Notes under the pieces: model-generated | What the model was told of the DNA's origin: nothing | Database searches by the model: none | The model's input: the letters and a program-made list of their open reading frames with translations, nothing else | Assembly (NCBI GenBank): GCA_041394945.1 | Contig: JAWKHH010000001.1 | Coordinates: 1,178,001-1,242,000, forward strand | Length of the DNA stretch: 64,000 bases | From: Bryobacteraceae bacterium | Lineage (GTDB): Bacteria > Acidobacteriota > Terriglobia > Bryobacterales > Bryobacteraceae | Reading direction: 5' to 3' | Program-made: the position numbers and the translations under genes | Shown here: positions 34,007-42,559 of the stretch, in pieces | Layout: each line of letters begins with the position of its first letter | Numbering within the stretch: position 1 is the first letter of the stretch

Positions 34007-34537
34007 ATGCAAGCGGGCGATGCGGCCGTGATCGCGGCGATCGAAAAAGGAGGCGGGACCGTGCGCCCCCTGGCGCAGAACGACGAGCGGCGCGAGGTGA
34101 GCTTCTATCTCTCCGGCGACGCAGTAAAGGACGCCAACATCGCGCCGGTGGCCAAGCTCGACAAAGTCGCGCAGTTGCACCTGGGGCGAACCGCCGTTAC
34201 CGACGCCGGCCTCGCGGCCATCAAGGGTCTCACCGATCTCGAACAGCTCCATCTCGAAAACACCAAGATCACCGACGCCGGGCTGGTGAACCTGAAGGGG
34301 CTCACCAAGCTGACCTACCTGAATCTGTACGGCGACGCGGTCACCGACGCGGGCCTGGCAAACCTGACGGGACTGAAAGCGCTGAAGCGTATTTTCCTGT
34401 GGGAGACCAAGGTGACGCCGGAAGGCGCGAAGAAGTTGCAGGCGGCGATTCCGGGGCTCGAGGTAGTGATGGGGTGGGCGGCGCCGGCGGCCGAAACCAA
34501 GCCGTCCGTCAAGGCGGAGAAACCAGAAACGAAATAG
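34007..34537 (+). CDS. Leucine-rich-repeat protein (stand-alone fragment of a larger family)
   Basis: A 176-residue protein with four or five bacterial LRRs of the RI/F-box type (consensus V-T-D-A-G-L-x-x-L-x-G-L-x-x-L; for example TDLEQLHLENTKITDAGL). A basic tail rich in Lys and Pro follows. The first 40 residues (AVIAAIEKGGGTVRPLAQND) match the linker that in Planctomycete/Acidobacteria proteins follows a cytochrome c domain. That domain and any signal peptide are absent here. AAAGGAG at 33988 is a ribosome site, though 13 bases from the ATG. It is either a free-standing derivative or the surviving 3' part of a cytochrome-LRR gene. Confidence 0.75.
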   Translation: MQAGDAAVIAAIEKGGGTVRPLAQNDERREVSFYLSGDAVKDANIAPVAKLDKVAQLHLGRTAVTDAGLAAIKGLTDLEQLHLENTKITDAGLVNLKGLTKLTYLNLYGDAVTDAGLANLTGLKALKRIFLWETKVTPEGAKKLQAAIPGLEVVMGWAAPAAETKPSVKAEKPETK

Positions 34538-34558
34538 CTCGAAGGAGGCGCGCAGCAC

Positions 34559-34664
34559 ATGCCCTGCTCCATCGATCACTTTCTCGTGTGGCGGAAAGTC
34601 GCCGACTACGAGAAATCCGATTTCACCGTCTTCCACGCAGAAGCCGTCGTTCGCGTGGGACAAG
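34559..34664 (+). other. Probable out-of-frame 5' end of the following gene
   Basis: A perfect ribosome site AAGGAGG (34542-34548) precedes ATG 34559, whose frame reads MPCSIDHFLVWRKVADYEKS and onward to about residue 28 in normal-looking protein. The continuing frame becomes Arg/Pro-rich noise, while the frame one base away continues as KPSFAWDKVNLFQNLLKNP into the gene below. A single indel near 34638-34645 would join them into one reading frame of about 258 residues. Confidence 0.55.
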
Positions 34665-35336
34665 GTGAACCTGTTCCAGAACCTGCTGAAGAATCCTCGC
34701 TTCTGGCCAGTAGACGCGACCGTCTCCCGCACTCTGCTGCCGCTCCAGAACAGGGTGACGGAGGGGCAATGGACCGACTCCACGAAATACGTCTGCGGCT
34801 TCTTCGTCATCAAAGGCGACCTCGACACCGTCGCGCGCCGCTCCGCGGAAATCGACCGGAGTTTCGCCGCGCCGTTCATGGGCAAGGTCGAAGGGCCGGG
34901 GCTGGACGACTTCGCGGCGCACGCAACCACAACCTTTGTTTCGCTGCACCAGATCGACGCGACGGCGATGCTGTTCTGGGCTCCGCCGCGGTTCCCTACC
35001 GACTTGGCGATCGGCGCGATCACGGCGTACAACCGATGGGCGCGGCAACTGCGGGAGGAAGGGATTCTTCTCGACGCAGGACGCATGAACGTGCGCCGCC
35101 AGGCAACGCACGTGATCGGAAAGCAGGTGCTCAACGGCCCGTTCACGGGCGATCAACTGGTGGGCATCGGCTCGGCGGCACGGAGCGGCCCGGGGGTGGC
35201 CGACGCGCTGCTGGCCTCAGGGCTGGCGGACGATCCGGACACGGTGGTCAGCATTCAGGCGTGCAACGGATGGTGCAAGGCGTTCGAGAACGAGGCTCCC
35301 GAGGACGACGATCCGCTGAATTCAATCTTCGTTTGA
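34665..35336 (+). CDS. Hypothetical protein, probably frameshifted near its 5' end
   Basis: 223 residues from a GTG at 34665, but this start has no convincing ribosome site and the same frame stays protein-like upstream to about 34640. I do not recognise the family. The sequence is a soluble alpha/beta protein with segments such as KYVCGFFVIKGDLDTVARRSAEI, a central ATAMLFWAPPRF, and an acidic tail ending EDDDPLNSIFV. Its 3' end overlaps the convergent amidase gene by 15 bases. It could be a sequencing error, a recent pseudogene, or a true gene with a poor start. Confidence 0.6.
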   Translation: MNLFQNLLKNPRFWPVDATVSRTLLPLQNRVTEGQWTDSTKYVCGFFVIKGDLDTVARRSAEIDRSFAAPFMGKVEGPGLDDFAAHATTTFVSLHQIDATAMLFWAPPRFPTDLAIGAITAYNRWARQLREEGILLDAGRMNVRRQATHVIGKQVLNGPFTGDQLVGIGSAARSGPGVADALLASGLADDPDTVVSIQACNGWCKAFENEAPEDDDPLNSIFV

Positions 35337-36512
35337 CGCGTTGGACAGTTCGGCGGCGAGCGAAACGGCGGCGGCGAGCAACGCGGCATCTCGTCCGGAG
35401 GCGGCCGAGAGTTGAATGCCGAGCGGGAGTCCGGCGGTTTCCATGGGAATCGCGATGACGGGCGTGTGGAGCCCGGTCCACGGGGAGTTGGCGCGTGGAT
35501 CGCCGGTGGAGGCGAGCGTGGCCGGCGCAGGGCCGAGCGCGGCGGGCGTCAGGATCACGTCGTACTGCGCGAAGACCTGCGCGATGTCGCGGCGGGCGGC
35601 GACGAGGTCGGCCAGCGCGGCCTGATATTCTTCTTCGGGCGTGGAGAGCCCCATTTCGATCATGTCCGCGAGTTTCGTGCCAACGGCGAGTCCATGGCGG
35701 CGGTACGTCTCTTCGAGCGTGCGCCCACCCTCGACGGCCTGGACCAGGCGGACGTTGGGGAACAGGCGGCGGTAGCTCTCGGGCGGATCGACGCGGGGGA
35801 CGGCGAGCTTCGCCACGGCGGAGTCGAAGGCAGCGCGCATTTCCGGTTCGGTTTCCTCGATGGCGAGGAATGCGGCGACACGCGGCGAGACGAAGGCGTC
35901 GCGGCCGTAGCCCATCAGCTCCCACAACAGCGCCATGTCCGCAGCGTCTTGGGTGAACAAGCCAGCCGTGTCGAGCGAGGGCGCGAACGGCATCACGCCT
36001 GCGAGCGGGAGGAGCCCGAACGTAGGCTTGAAGCCGGCCACTCCGCAGTAGGACGCCGGACGGCATACCGAGCCCTGCGTCTGCGAGCCGAGCGCGAACG
36101 GGACCATTCCGGCGGCGACGGCCGCAGCCGAGCCGGACGACGACCCGCCCGGGGTGTGGGCCGCGTTGTATGGATTGACCGTGGGGGCCGAGTCGAAATA
36201 GGCGAAGGCCGTGGTGTGAGTCTTACCGGCGACGCGGCCGCCGTTTTCGCGCAACTCGCGAACCAGTGCGGAATCGTCCGGCGACACGCGGCCGGCATTC
36301 AAGGGAGAGCCCCATTCGGTGCGGGTTCCGGCGGCGTCGAAGATGTCTTTCACGCCGAACGGCGCGCCCCGCAGGGGACCTTCGCCGAGCGGCTCCAGTT
36401 GGATCACCTGGCTGAAAGCCCGCAGAGCGGAGTCGCCTTGCGCGATGCGCCGGCGATAGGTATCCACCGTGGTTTCACCGCTCAGAAACCTCTTCAACTC
36501 ACCAATTGGCAT
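35322..36512 (-). CDS. Amidase signature family enzyme
   Basis: A 396-residue amidase with the full Ser-cisSer-Lys triad. Lys55 lies in GVKDIFD, the cis-Ser in PGGSSSGSAA (about 124-126) and the nucleophile Ser in QTQGSVCRPAS (about 148). It is shorter than typical AS enzymes (450-490), mainly in the C-terminal part. It hydrolyses amides (or is a GatA-like paralogue, though no GatB/C lies nearby). The start at 36512 overlaps the 3' end of the aminotransferase gene by 19 bases, indicating translational coupling and possibly a joint amino-acid/amide catabolic role. Confidence 0.9.
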   Translation of the reverse strand: MPIGELKRFLSGETTVDTYRRRIAQGDSALRAFSQVIQLEPLGEGPLRGAPFGVKDIFDAAGTRTEWGSPLNAGRVSPDDSALVRELRENGGRVAGKTHTTAFAYFDSAPTVNPYNAAHTPGGSSSGSAAAVAAGMVPFALGSQTQGSVCRPASYCGVAGFKPTFGLLPLAGVMPFAPSLDTAGLFTQDAADMALLWELMGYGRDAFVSPRVAAFLAIEETEPEMRAAFDSAVAKLAVPRVDPPESYRRLFPNVRLVQAVEGGRTLEETYRRHGLAVGTKLADMIEMGLSTPEEEYQAALADLVAARRDIAQVFAQYDVILTPAALGPAPATLASTGDPRANSPWTGLHTPVIAIPMETAGLPLGIQLSAASGRDAALLAAAVSLAAELSNASNED

Positions 36513-37591
36513 ATCGTCGTGAGACCTTCCTCGAACGCGGCCAGCGGTGTGAGCAGGCTCACCACAGCGTAGCCGTCGGATTCGAAATCGTAAAAATAAC
36601 CGGGCTGCACGAGCACGCCCGCGTCGAGCAGGGCCAGCGCCCACTCTTCATCGGTGCGGGTGAGCGGCAGCCGGATCACGCCGTACCAGCCGGCTTCGAC
36701 GTTGAGCGGAGAAAGCGCCGCGGTCCGCCGCAGTGTGGCGAGGTTGCGTCCCAGCCGATCCATCATCGCACTGTGGAACGCGGCGCGCGTCGAGAGCCAG
36801 GCGGGGAGCGCGTGCTGGATGGGCGCGGAGACGGAGAGGTAGGAATCGGCGATGAGGTCGAGGCGGTGGAGATCGGCGGAGGCGGGCGCGGCGATCCAGG
36901 CGAGCTTCATTTGCGGAAGCCCGAGGAGCTTGGAGATGCCGTTCAAACGCCAGACGCCTTCCGGGGCGGGCGCGCCGTGGCCGGCGTGATCGAACGCGCG
37001 GAAGACCTCGTCGGCGATGACGGGCAGGCCGAGCCCGAGGAGCCACTCGTAGTCGCCGCGAGAGACGTAGGATCCAGTGGGATTGTTGGGGCTGACGGTC
37101 ACGATGGCCCGCGTGCGAGGGGTGATGGCAGCCCGGAGCGAGGCGCGGTCCAGCCACCAGCCTTCGTGGTAGCGGAGCGAGTAGTGGCGGAGGGCGAGGC
37201 CGTCGAGCGAAGCCAGGAACTCGAGCAGCGGGTAGGACGGCCGGGGGACGAGGATTTCGCCGCCGGGATCTGAAAACAAACGGAAAAGGAGCGAGTAGGC
37301 CTCCGAGGTCGACGCCGTGAGCACCACCTGCGATTGGTTCGTTCCTTCGATTTCGGCAACGGCTTGGCGCGCGCGGGCGATGCCGCGGGGTGAGGGCTCA
37401 TAGATGAGCGCGGCCGTATCGGCGAGGGCGGTGAGAATGGCCGCTTCGTCGTAGGGGATACCCGCGCGCGTGGGGTTCGATTCGGTGAGATCGAGCACGC
37501 GGCGGCCTTCGCGCCGGACTTCGTCGAGCCGCGTGGTGAGCCGGTTGGGCGGCGCGTCCCAGGGCAGCCGCGACGAGAAACCGGGCTCCAA
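36494..37591 (-). CDS. Class I/II pyridoxal-phosphate aminotransferase
   Basis: A 365-residue fold-type I aminotransferase. It has NPTRAGIPYDE near the N-terminus, VSPNNPTGSYVS for cofactor and substrate binding, ADEVFRAFDH with the PLP-ring Asp, and the Schiff-base Lys in LNGISKLLGLPQMKLAWI. A C-terminal Arg contact completes the picture. Substrate not evident (alanine or aromatic amino acids possible). The start at 37591 is TTG, 2 bases after the stop of the peptidase gene, so it is probably coupled to it; another start cannot be excluded. Confidence 0.9.
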   Translation of the reverse strand: MEPGFSSRLPWDAPPNRLTTRLDEVRREGRRVLDLTESNPTRAGIPYDEAAILTALADTAALIYEPSPRGIARARQAVAEIEGTNQSQVVLTASTSEAYSLLFRLFSDPGGEILVPRPSYPLLEFLASLDGLALRHYSLRYHEGWWLDRASLRAAITPRTRAIVTVSPNNPTGSYVSRGDYEWLLGLGLPVIADEVFRAFDHAGHGAPAPEGVWRLNGISKLLGLPQMKLAWIAAPASADLHRLDLIADSYLSVSAPIQHALPAWLSTRAAFHSAMMDRLGRNLATLRRTAALSPLNVEAGWYGVIRLPLTRTDEEWALALLDAGVLVQPGYFYDFESDGYAVVSLLTPLAAFEEGLTTICQLVS

Positions 37592-37593
37592 GG

Positions 37594-39681
37594 TCAGCGG
37601 CCGATCTCTGGCGCCTGCGACAACTGCGACATCAGGAAGGAGACGACATCGGTGGTTTCCTCGATCGTCTTCGAGGCGGGCTCGCCGCCGGAGTGGCCGG
37701 CCTTCACGTCGTAGAGCAGCGCCACCGGACGGCGACCCTTGCTCATGTCCTGGAGGAGCGCGGTCATCTTGCGGGCATGAAGCGGATCCACGCGCGTATC
37801 GGCGTCGCCGGTGACGAAGAGCACCGCCGGGTAGTCGACGCCCTTCTTCACGTTCTGATAGGGGGAGTAGGACAGGATGTACTTGAACTGTTCGGGATCT
37901 TCACTCGAGCCGTACTCAGGAACCCAAAAGCGCGCGACGAGAAACTTCTGATAGCGAACCATATCGAGCAGCGGGTAGGCGCAGATGACGGCCTGGAAGA
38001 GGTCCGGACGCTGGGTGAGCGCGGCGCCGACGAGCAGGCCACCGTTGGAGCCGCCACGGATTGCGAGCCGGGTGGGGTTGGTGTACTTCTCACGGATGAG
38101 GTATTCGGCGGCGGCGATGAAGTCGTCGAACGTGTTCTGCTTCTTAAGACGCATCCCACCTTCGTGCCAGGTTTCGCCGAATTCGGAACCGCCGCGGAGG
38201 TTCACCATGGCAAAGACGCCGCCCAACTCGGCCCACAGCACGGCGAGCGAGGAGAAGGCGGGGGTCATGGAGACGTTGAATCCGCCGTAGCCGGTGAGAA
38301 GCACGGGGCGGTTGCCGTCGCGTTCGACGTCCTTCTTGTGGAGCAGGAACATCGGAACGCGGGCGCCGTCTTTCGATTCAAACCATTTCTGATCGAGCGC
38401 GAACCGGTCGGTTTCGATGGGCACGGGCTGCTGGAACCACATCTCGGAGATACCCTTGGCGGTATCGAGCCGGTAGATGCGTGTGGGGATATGGAAGGAA
38501 GTGAAGTTGTAGAACGCCTCGCGCGAATCCCAGCGGCCGAAGATAGCGCTGGCGGACCCGATGGCGGGCAGTTCGACGTCGCGTTCATACTTGCCTTCGG
38601 AGTCGTACACCCGGATGCGCGATTGCACGTTTTCGAGATAGCGGACGTAGATGCGATGGCCGGCTAGGGAGATGCCGTCGATGGTGGCGGTTTTCGACTC
38701 GGCGACGAGTTCTTTCCAGGTATCCGGTTTCGGGGGCAGGTCCATCGCGAGCACCTTGTGATGGGGCGCGTTCCAATTGGTGTCGACGACGATGCGGTCA
38801 TCGACGATAGTTGCCTGGAAGGAGGCCTTCACGCCCTTGACGACGGGAACGATGGCGGCGTCCGGGGCGCGGAGATCCTGGACGAAGAGGTCAATGGCGT
38901 CGCCGGCCGAGCCGTGGTAGACGGTGATCAGCAGCCAACGGCCGTTCTCGGACACCTCGGCGGTGAGGATGTGTTCGGCGCCGTACTCGGACCCGAAGAT
39001 CTCCTTGTCCTTTTCGAAGGGCGTGCCCATTTCGTGAACGCGGATGCGCGGGTTGGGTCCGCCGAGGCTGGCGTAGTAGGCGCGCTTTTTGTCGGGCGTG
39101 AGGCTGACGTCGGTCCACTTGCCTTCGGGGATGCGGTCGTCGAGGTGGCGGCCGGAGTCGACGTCGAGGAAGCGAATTTCGATTTCGTCCTTGCCGCCCT
39201 GCTGCACGGCGTAGGCGAGGAGTTTGGCGTCGTCGGAGACGGCGGAGATGCGGGCGGAGGCAGAGTGGTCCGAGGAGAGCGTGTCGGGATCGACGAGGAC
39301 CTTGTCTTCGCCGTTCAACTTCTCGCGGAGGAGGATGAGGGGCTGCTCGCGATCGGCGGGGCGGCGGCGGTAGAAGTAGCGTCCGCCGCGTTCGGTTGGG
39401 ATCATGACGGTCTCGACGCGCAAGAGCTGGGAGAGGCGTCGCGCGAAGACAGCGCGGCCGGGGACGGGGTCCAGGAGTGCGCGCGTGTACTTGTTTTGCG
39501 CTTCGATCCAGGCACGGGTTTCCGGGCTGTTCTGGTCCTCAAGCCAGCGGTAGGGATCCGTGAGGGTGACGCCGTGGAGGGTGTCCTCGACGGGGATCTT
39601 CTTGGTTTCGGGTTTTGTGGTGGGGTCGGCAGCCATGAGCGTTGCGAGGGGGAGGAGGGCGATGGGCCAGGTTCGGTACAT
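37594..39681 (-). CDS. Exported prolyl oligopeptidase (S9A)
   Basis: A 695-residue protein with a signal peptide (MYRTWPIALLPLATLMAA), placing it in the periplasm. The N-terminal seven-bladed propeller gates a C-terminal alpha/beta hydrolase. Its triad is the Ser in IRGGSNGGLLVG (about 550), the Asp in VTGDADTRVDPLHA and the His in DVKAGHSGGEP. It cleaves short peptides after proline. The lead-in LTDPYRWLED is family-typical. It heads a three-gene group with the aminotransferase and amidase, which fits peptide and amino-acid use. Confidence 0.95.
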   Translation of the reverse strand: MYRTWPIALLPLATLMAADPTTKPETKKIPVEDTLHGVTLTDPYRWLEDQNSPETRAWIEAQNKYTRALLDPVPGRAVFARRLSQLLRVETVMIPTERGGRYFYRRRPADREQPLILLREKLNGEDKVLVDPDTLSSDHSASARISAVSDDAKLLAYAVQQGGKDEIEIRFLDVDSGRHLDDRIPEGKWTDVSLTPDKKRAYYASLGGPNPRIRVHEMGTPFEKDKEIFGSEYGAEHILTAEVSENGRWLLITVYHGSAGDAIDLFVQDLRAPDAAIVPVVKGVKASFQATIVDDRIVVDTNWNAPHHKVLAMDLPPKPDTWKELVAESKTATIDGISLAGHRIYVRYLENVQSRIRVYDSEGKYERDVELPAIGSASAIFGRWDSREAFYNFTSFHIPTRIYRLDTAKGISEMWFQQPVPIETDRFALDQKWFESKDGARVPMFLLHKKDVERDGNRPVLLTGYGGFNVSMTPAFSSLAVLWAELGGVFAMVNLRGGSEFGETWHEGGMRLKKQNTFDDFIAAAEYLIREKYTNPTRLAIRGGSNGGLLVGAALTQRPDLFQAVICAYPLLDMVRYQKFLVARFWVPEYGSSEDPEQFKYILSYSPYQNVKKGVDYPAVLFVTGDADTRVDPLHARKMTALLQDMSKGRRPVALLYDVKAGHSGGEPASKTIEETTDVVSFLMSQLSQAPEIGR

Positions 39682-39726
39682 CTGTTTTTCAGTGTAGAAG
39701 AGGTTTCGCGGCGGCGGGCGGAGCGG

Positions 39727-40134
39727 TCACGACTCCGGCCCAGCGACCACGAGCCCTTCGAAGTAGCGGCGATAGAATTCGCCGTCGCGGGAAACGAGTC
39801 GCGAGGCTTGGAGGCGGGCGTGGGCTCCGACGAGAAAGTCGGGCAGGATGCGGTCGCGCTTTCCGCCGTGGAGCCGGTACTGACGCCAAGCCTGCGAGGC
39901 TGCGAAGAGAGCCGGCGGCGACAGGCGGTCCAGGCGAATGCGGTTTTCATGGAGGAAGGCATCCAGGTCGGCTTGGGCTGAGAAATGGCCGCACAGCTCT
40001 GCGTACACGATTTCGCAAACGACGAGGCTGCCGTCGCGGGCCGCGCTTTCGATCGCGGCGAGGGATGCGCCGTACCAAGTGGGATTGGGAATGAGGACAT
40101 CCAGGAGTACGTTTGTGTCCAGTGCCGAGATCAC
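39727..40134 (-). CDS. PIN domain toxin (VapC-like ribonuclease)
   Basis: A 135-residue PIN protein with the four acidic metal-binding positions: D6 (ALDTNVLLD), E41/E46, D99 (ILPDFLVGA) and D117 (SRDGEFY). It starts with GTG at 40134, overlapping the antitoxin stop by 4 bases (GTGA). VapC toxins cut tRNA or rRNA when the antitoxin is degraded. Confidence 0.9.
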   Translation of the reverse strand: MISALDTNVLLDVLIPNPTWYGASLAAIESAARDGSLVVCEIVYAELCGHFSAQADLDAFLHENRIRLDRLSPPALFAASQAWRQYRLHGGKRDRILPDFLVGAHARLQASRLVSRDGEFYRRYFEGLVVAGPES

Positions 40135-40361
40135 CGGCCACGGACCTCGTCGATGTACGCGTCGATGCTGCTGAGGCCGAGATCGCGAAATCGGTCGCCG
40201 CAGAAGCCCTTCCATTTTGCGAGCGCCAAAGGGGCGGCCACCTTGCGGACGATGATTTCACCCTGTTCTACCAGAAACTCGACTTCGGTCTCGGCAGTGA
40301 TTCCGAAGCGGTCGCGGATCTCCTTCGGGATGGTTACCTGTCCGCGTTCTCCTACTTTCAT
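40131..40361 (-). CDS. AbrB/MazE-family antitoxin of the PIN toxin
   Basis: A 76-residue protein with an N-terminal SpoVT-AbrB swapped-hairpin DNA-binding domain (GERGQVTIPKEIRDRFGI, about 4-21). The C-terminal tail (LSSIDAYIDEVRGR) is typical of the toxin-binding part. It is the first gene of the pair and overlaps the toxin start by 4 bases. Autorepression by the complex is expected for the family. Confidence 0.9.
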   Translation of the reverse strand: MKVGERGQVTIPKEIRDRFGITAETEVEFLVEQGEIIVRKVAAPLALAKWKGFCGDRFRDLGLSSIDAYIDEVRGR

Positions 40362-40489
40362 ACCCTATAGTATGACATGGATTCATTCCAGCATTAGTAA
40401 GGGGCGCGCGTAACCCCGACAGGTACTCGGCCGGGGATCTCGGCGAAAGGGTTTCATTTTAGTCTCATTTTTGTTACGCTACAGTTACG

Positions 40490-40975
40490 ATGAAAGGACA
40501 CGGAACGATCCTGTACGTACTGGCAATCGTGCCGGAGTTGGCCGGAGCGACGATGCCGGTTTGTGTGGAAAACCGGGCGAGACTGGATCGTTGGACGGTT
40601 GAAGTGTTCGAACAGGAGTTGCAGAGCGCGCTCCGAACGTCGGGCTTCGAGATTCGGTACGGGGCCTGCGAGAACGCGGTCCGGGTGTCGATCTACGCGG
40701 CCGCTCCGGAGGCGGCAGATGGCGCGCTGGGTGCGGCGAGGCGGGAGGGCGACCGGATCCTGCCCGAGATCAGCGTGTATTCGGGTCCTGTCGGCCGGCT
40801 GATCGGGACCGGGCTTCCGGCGCTACTGGGGAAAGCGCTGGCGCGGGTGGCGGTGCATGAGTTCGGGCATTACGTAGCGCAAACGCCGCATCATGGGAGC
40901 GAGGGGGCGATGGCGGCGTATGTGACGGGTCCGCGGCTGATGGCGGGGCGGACGCGGGATTTTCTGATTCACTAG
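40490..40975 (+). CDS. Small putative zinc metallopeptidase (zincin-like), exported
   Basis: A 161-residue protein with a signal-like N-terminus (ILYVLAIVPELAGATMP). The zinc motif HEFGHYVAQTPHHG lies near residues 124-137; the spacing HExxH-x(6)-H/H resembles, but does not exactly match, metzincin HExxHxxGxxH. The preceding domain is beta-rich (VRVSIYAAAPEAAD). Family unknown to me. The ATG at 40490 has no Shine-Dalgarno, and AT-rich sequence just upstream may hold a promoter of a leaderless message. Confidence 0.65.
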   Translation: MKGHGTILYVLAIVPELAGATMPVCVENRARLDRWTVEVFEQELQSALRTSGFEIRYGACENAVRVSIYAAAPEAADGALGAARREGDRILPEISVYSGPVGRLIGTGLPALLGKALARVAVHEFGHYVAQTPHHGSEGAMAAYVTGPRLMAGRTRDFLIH

Positions 40976-41398
40976 CCCGCAAGTCTCACCGGCTTTCTGC
41001 TGCGACGCGCGATAGGGCCGTGTCTACATCGTTGCGCTTGCTCAGCGTGCTCAACAGACTGTCCCTGTATGCATCCGCGCGTTGAGCGGCGCGCGTCTCG
41101 TATCCGCAGCCTTCTCACGCGTGTCGCGACGAAACCTGGTCAGATATGGGGGCCAGCCTGTACGGTTCGGCGCAGGCGCGGCGGGTTTACAGTCATTCAG
41201 CAACATCCGGGCCAGGCGTCCATGCGCGCGGACCCGATTCGCCACGAGTGCGCGAGCCCGGCCACGGAGTCGTCACGGTCCTTGAGCCGGTGCGGCCGTT
41301 GCTCGACACAATGACAAGCATCGGCGTCATGAAGAAGCGCGCACGGAATGATCAACGTCCCAGAGATTGCCGTCCCACGAAGGAAGAGAGGCTCCGCT
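40976..41398. other. 423-base stretch without a recognisable gene
   Basis: Between the zincin-like gene and the convergent enolase-family gene, I see only short frames (the longest about 60-80 codons on either strand) with no ribosome sites and no protein-like sequence. No tRNA, strong hairpin with T-run, or terminal inverted repeats are visible. It may be decayed coding DNA. Confidence 0.5.
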
Positions 41399-42544
41399 TC
41401 AGTACGCGGCGATGCGCTCGACCTCGACGTTGGCGCGGGTGGCGATATCGGGGGCGAGCTCGACTCCGAGGCCGGGGGCATCGGGGAGCGGCAGCTCGCC
41501 ATTGACGGGGACGAGGTCTCGCGTGAGCAGGCCGCGGTATTCCTCGAGGTAGTGGCGGCGGACTGTCTCGAGGATCATCAGGTTGGGCAGGTTCGCGGCG
41601 AGGTGGGCGGAGGCCCAGTGCAGGATGGGTCCGCCGCAATTGTGCGGGGCGACGGGCAGGTAATGCGTCTCGGCGGCGGTGGCGATCTTCTTGGCTTCAG
41701 AAATTCCACCGCACCAGCAAATATCGGGCATGATGACCGAGGCGGCGCGGTTTTCGAGGACCTCGCGGAAGCCCCAGCGCGTCATCAGGCGTTCGCTGAT
41801 GGTGAGGGGCAGCCGGGTTTTGGTCGAGAGCTCACGGTAGGCGGCGAGGTTGTCCTGGGGCAGCATCTCCTCGAGCCACATCGGCTCGTAGGGCTCGAGG
41901 TGGTTGGCAATGCGGGCCGCGCACGGGAGGTTCCAATAGCCGTGGAACTCCATGGCGACCTCGATCCGCCGTCCGTAGGCTTCGCGGATCAGGCGGAGCG
42001 GCTCCGCGCCGCGGACGAGTTCGTCGTGGGAGAGGTGGTGGCCGCGGTTGGCGAGGGCGATGGAGTCGTAGGGCCAGATCTTCATCGCGGCGACGCCGGA
42101 ATCGAGCAGCTCGCCAGCGAGGCGGACGGGGGCCGTGTTGAAATCGACGTGATCGTAGCAGGTGTTGTAAACGCGGATGGATTCGCGCGAGGCGCCGCCA
42201 AGGAGACGGAAGATGGGCTGTCCGTACGCCTTGCCAGCGAGGTCCCAGAGAGCGATATCGATGGCGGAAATGGCGCGCATTTCAGCGCCGGCCCAGCCGT
42301 GGTAGGATACGGCGAGGAAGAGGTCCGCCCAGAGGCGATCGAGATCGAGGGGATTGCGGCCGAGGAGAGCGGGAGCAAGGGAACGACGGATCACACCCGC
42401 TTCGGAGTCCGAGCAGGGGTAGGTTTCACCGAGGCCGGTGACGCCTTCGTCAGTATGGATGCGGACCCAGAGCCAATCGACTTCGCCAGCGTGGACACGG
42501 ATCCCCCGTGCATAGCGGAGCAGTTCGACGGCGGTAATGCGCAA
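41399..42544 (-). CDS. Mandelate racemase/muconate lactonizing enzyme family protein
   Basis: A 381-residue enolase-superfamily member: capping domain (to about 120), then barrel. The Lys-bearing segment is AAMKIWPYD in place of K-x-K. Metal-ligand strands lie in VAMEFHGYWN and WLEEML, with SERLMTR, and a His in VAPHNCGGP that would act as base or acid. This points to an acid-sugar dehydratase subgroup (gluconate/galactonate-like) rather than a racemase. No signal peptide. No sugar transporter lies nearby, so the substrate stays open. It lies 15 bases downstream of carD on the same strand. Confidence 0.87.
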   Translation of the reverse strand: MRITAVELLRYARGIRVHAGEVDWLWVRIHTDEGVTGLGETYPCSDSEAGVIRRSLAPALLGRNPLDLDRLWADLFLAVSYHGWAGAEMRAISAIDIALWDLAGKAYGQPIFRLLGGASRESIRVYNTCYDHVDFNTAPVRLAGELLDSGVAAMKIWPYDSIALANRGHHLSHDELVRGAEPLRLIREAYGRRIEVAMEFHGYWNLPCAARIANHLEPYEPMWLEEMLPQDNLAAYRELSTKTRLPLTISERLMTRWGFREVLENRAASVIMPDICWCGGISEAKKIATAAETHYLPVAPHNCGGPILHWASAHLAANLPNLMILETVRRHYLEEYRGLLTRDLVPVNGELPLPDAPGLGVELAPDIATRANVEVERIAAY

Positions 42545-42559
42545 GCGGCGGGTGTTTGG

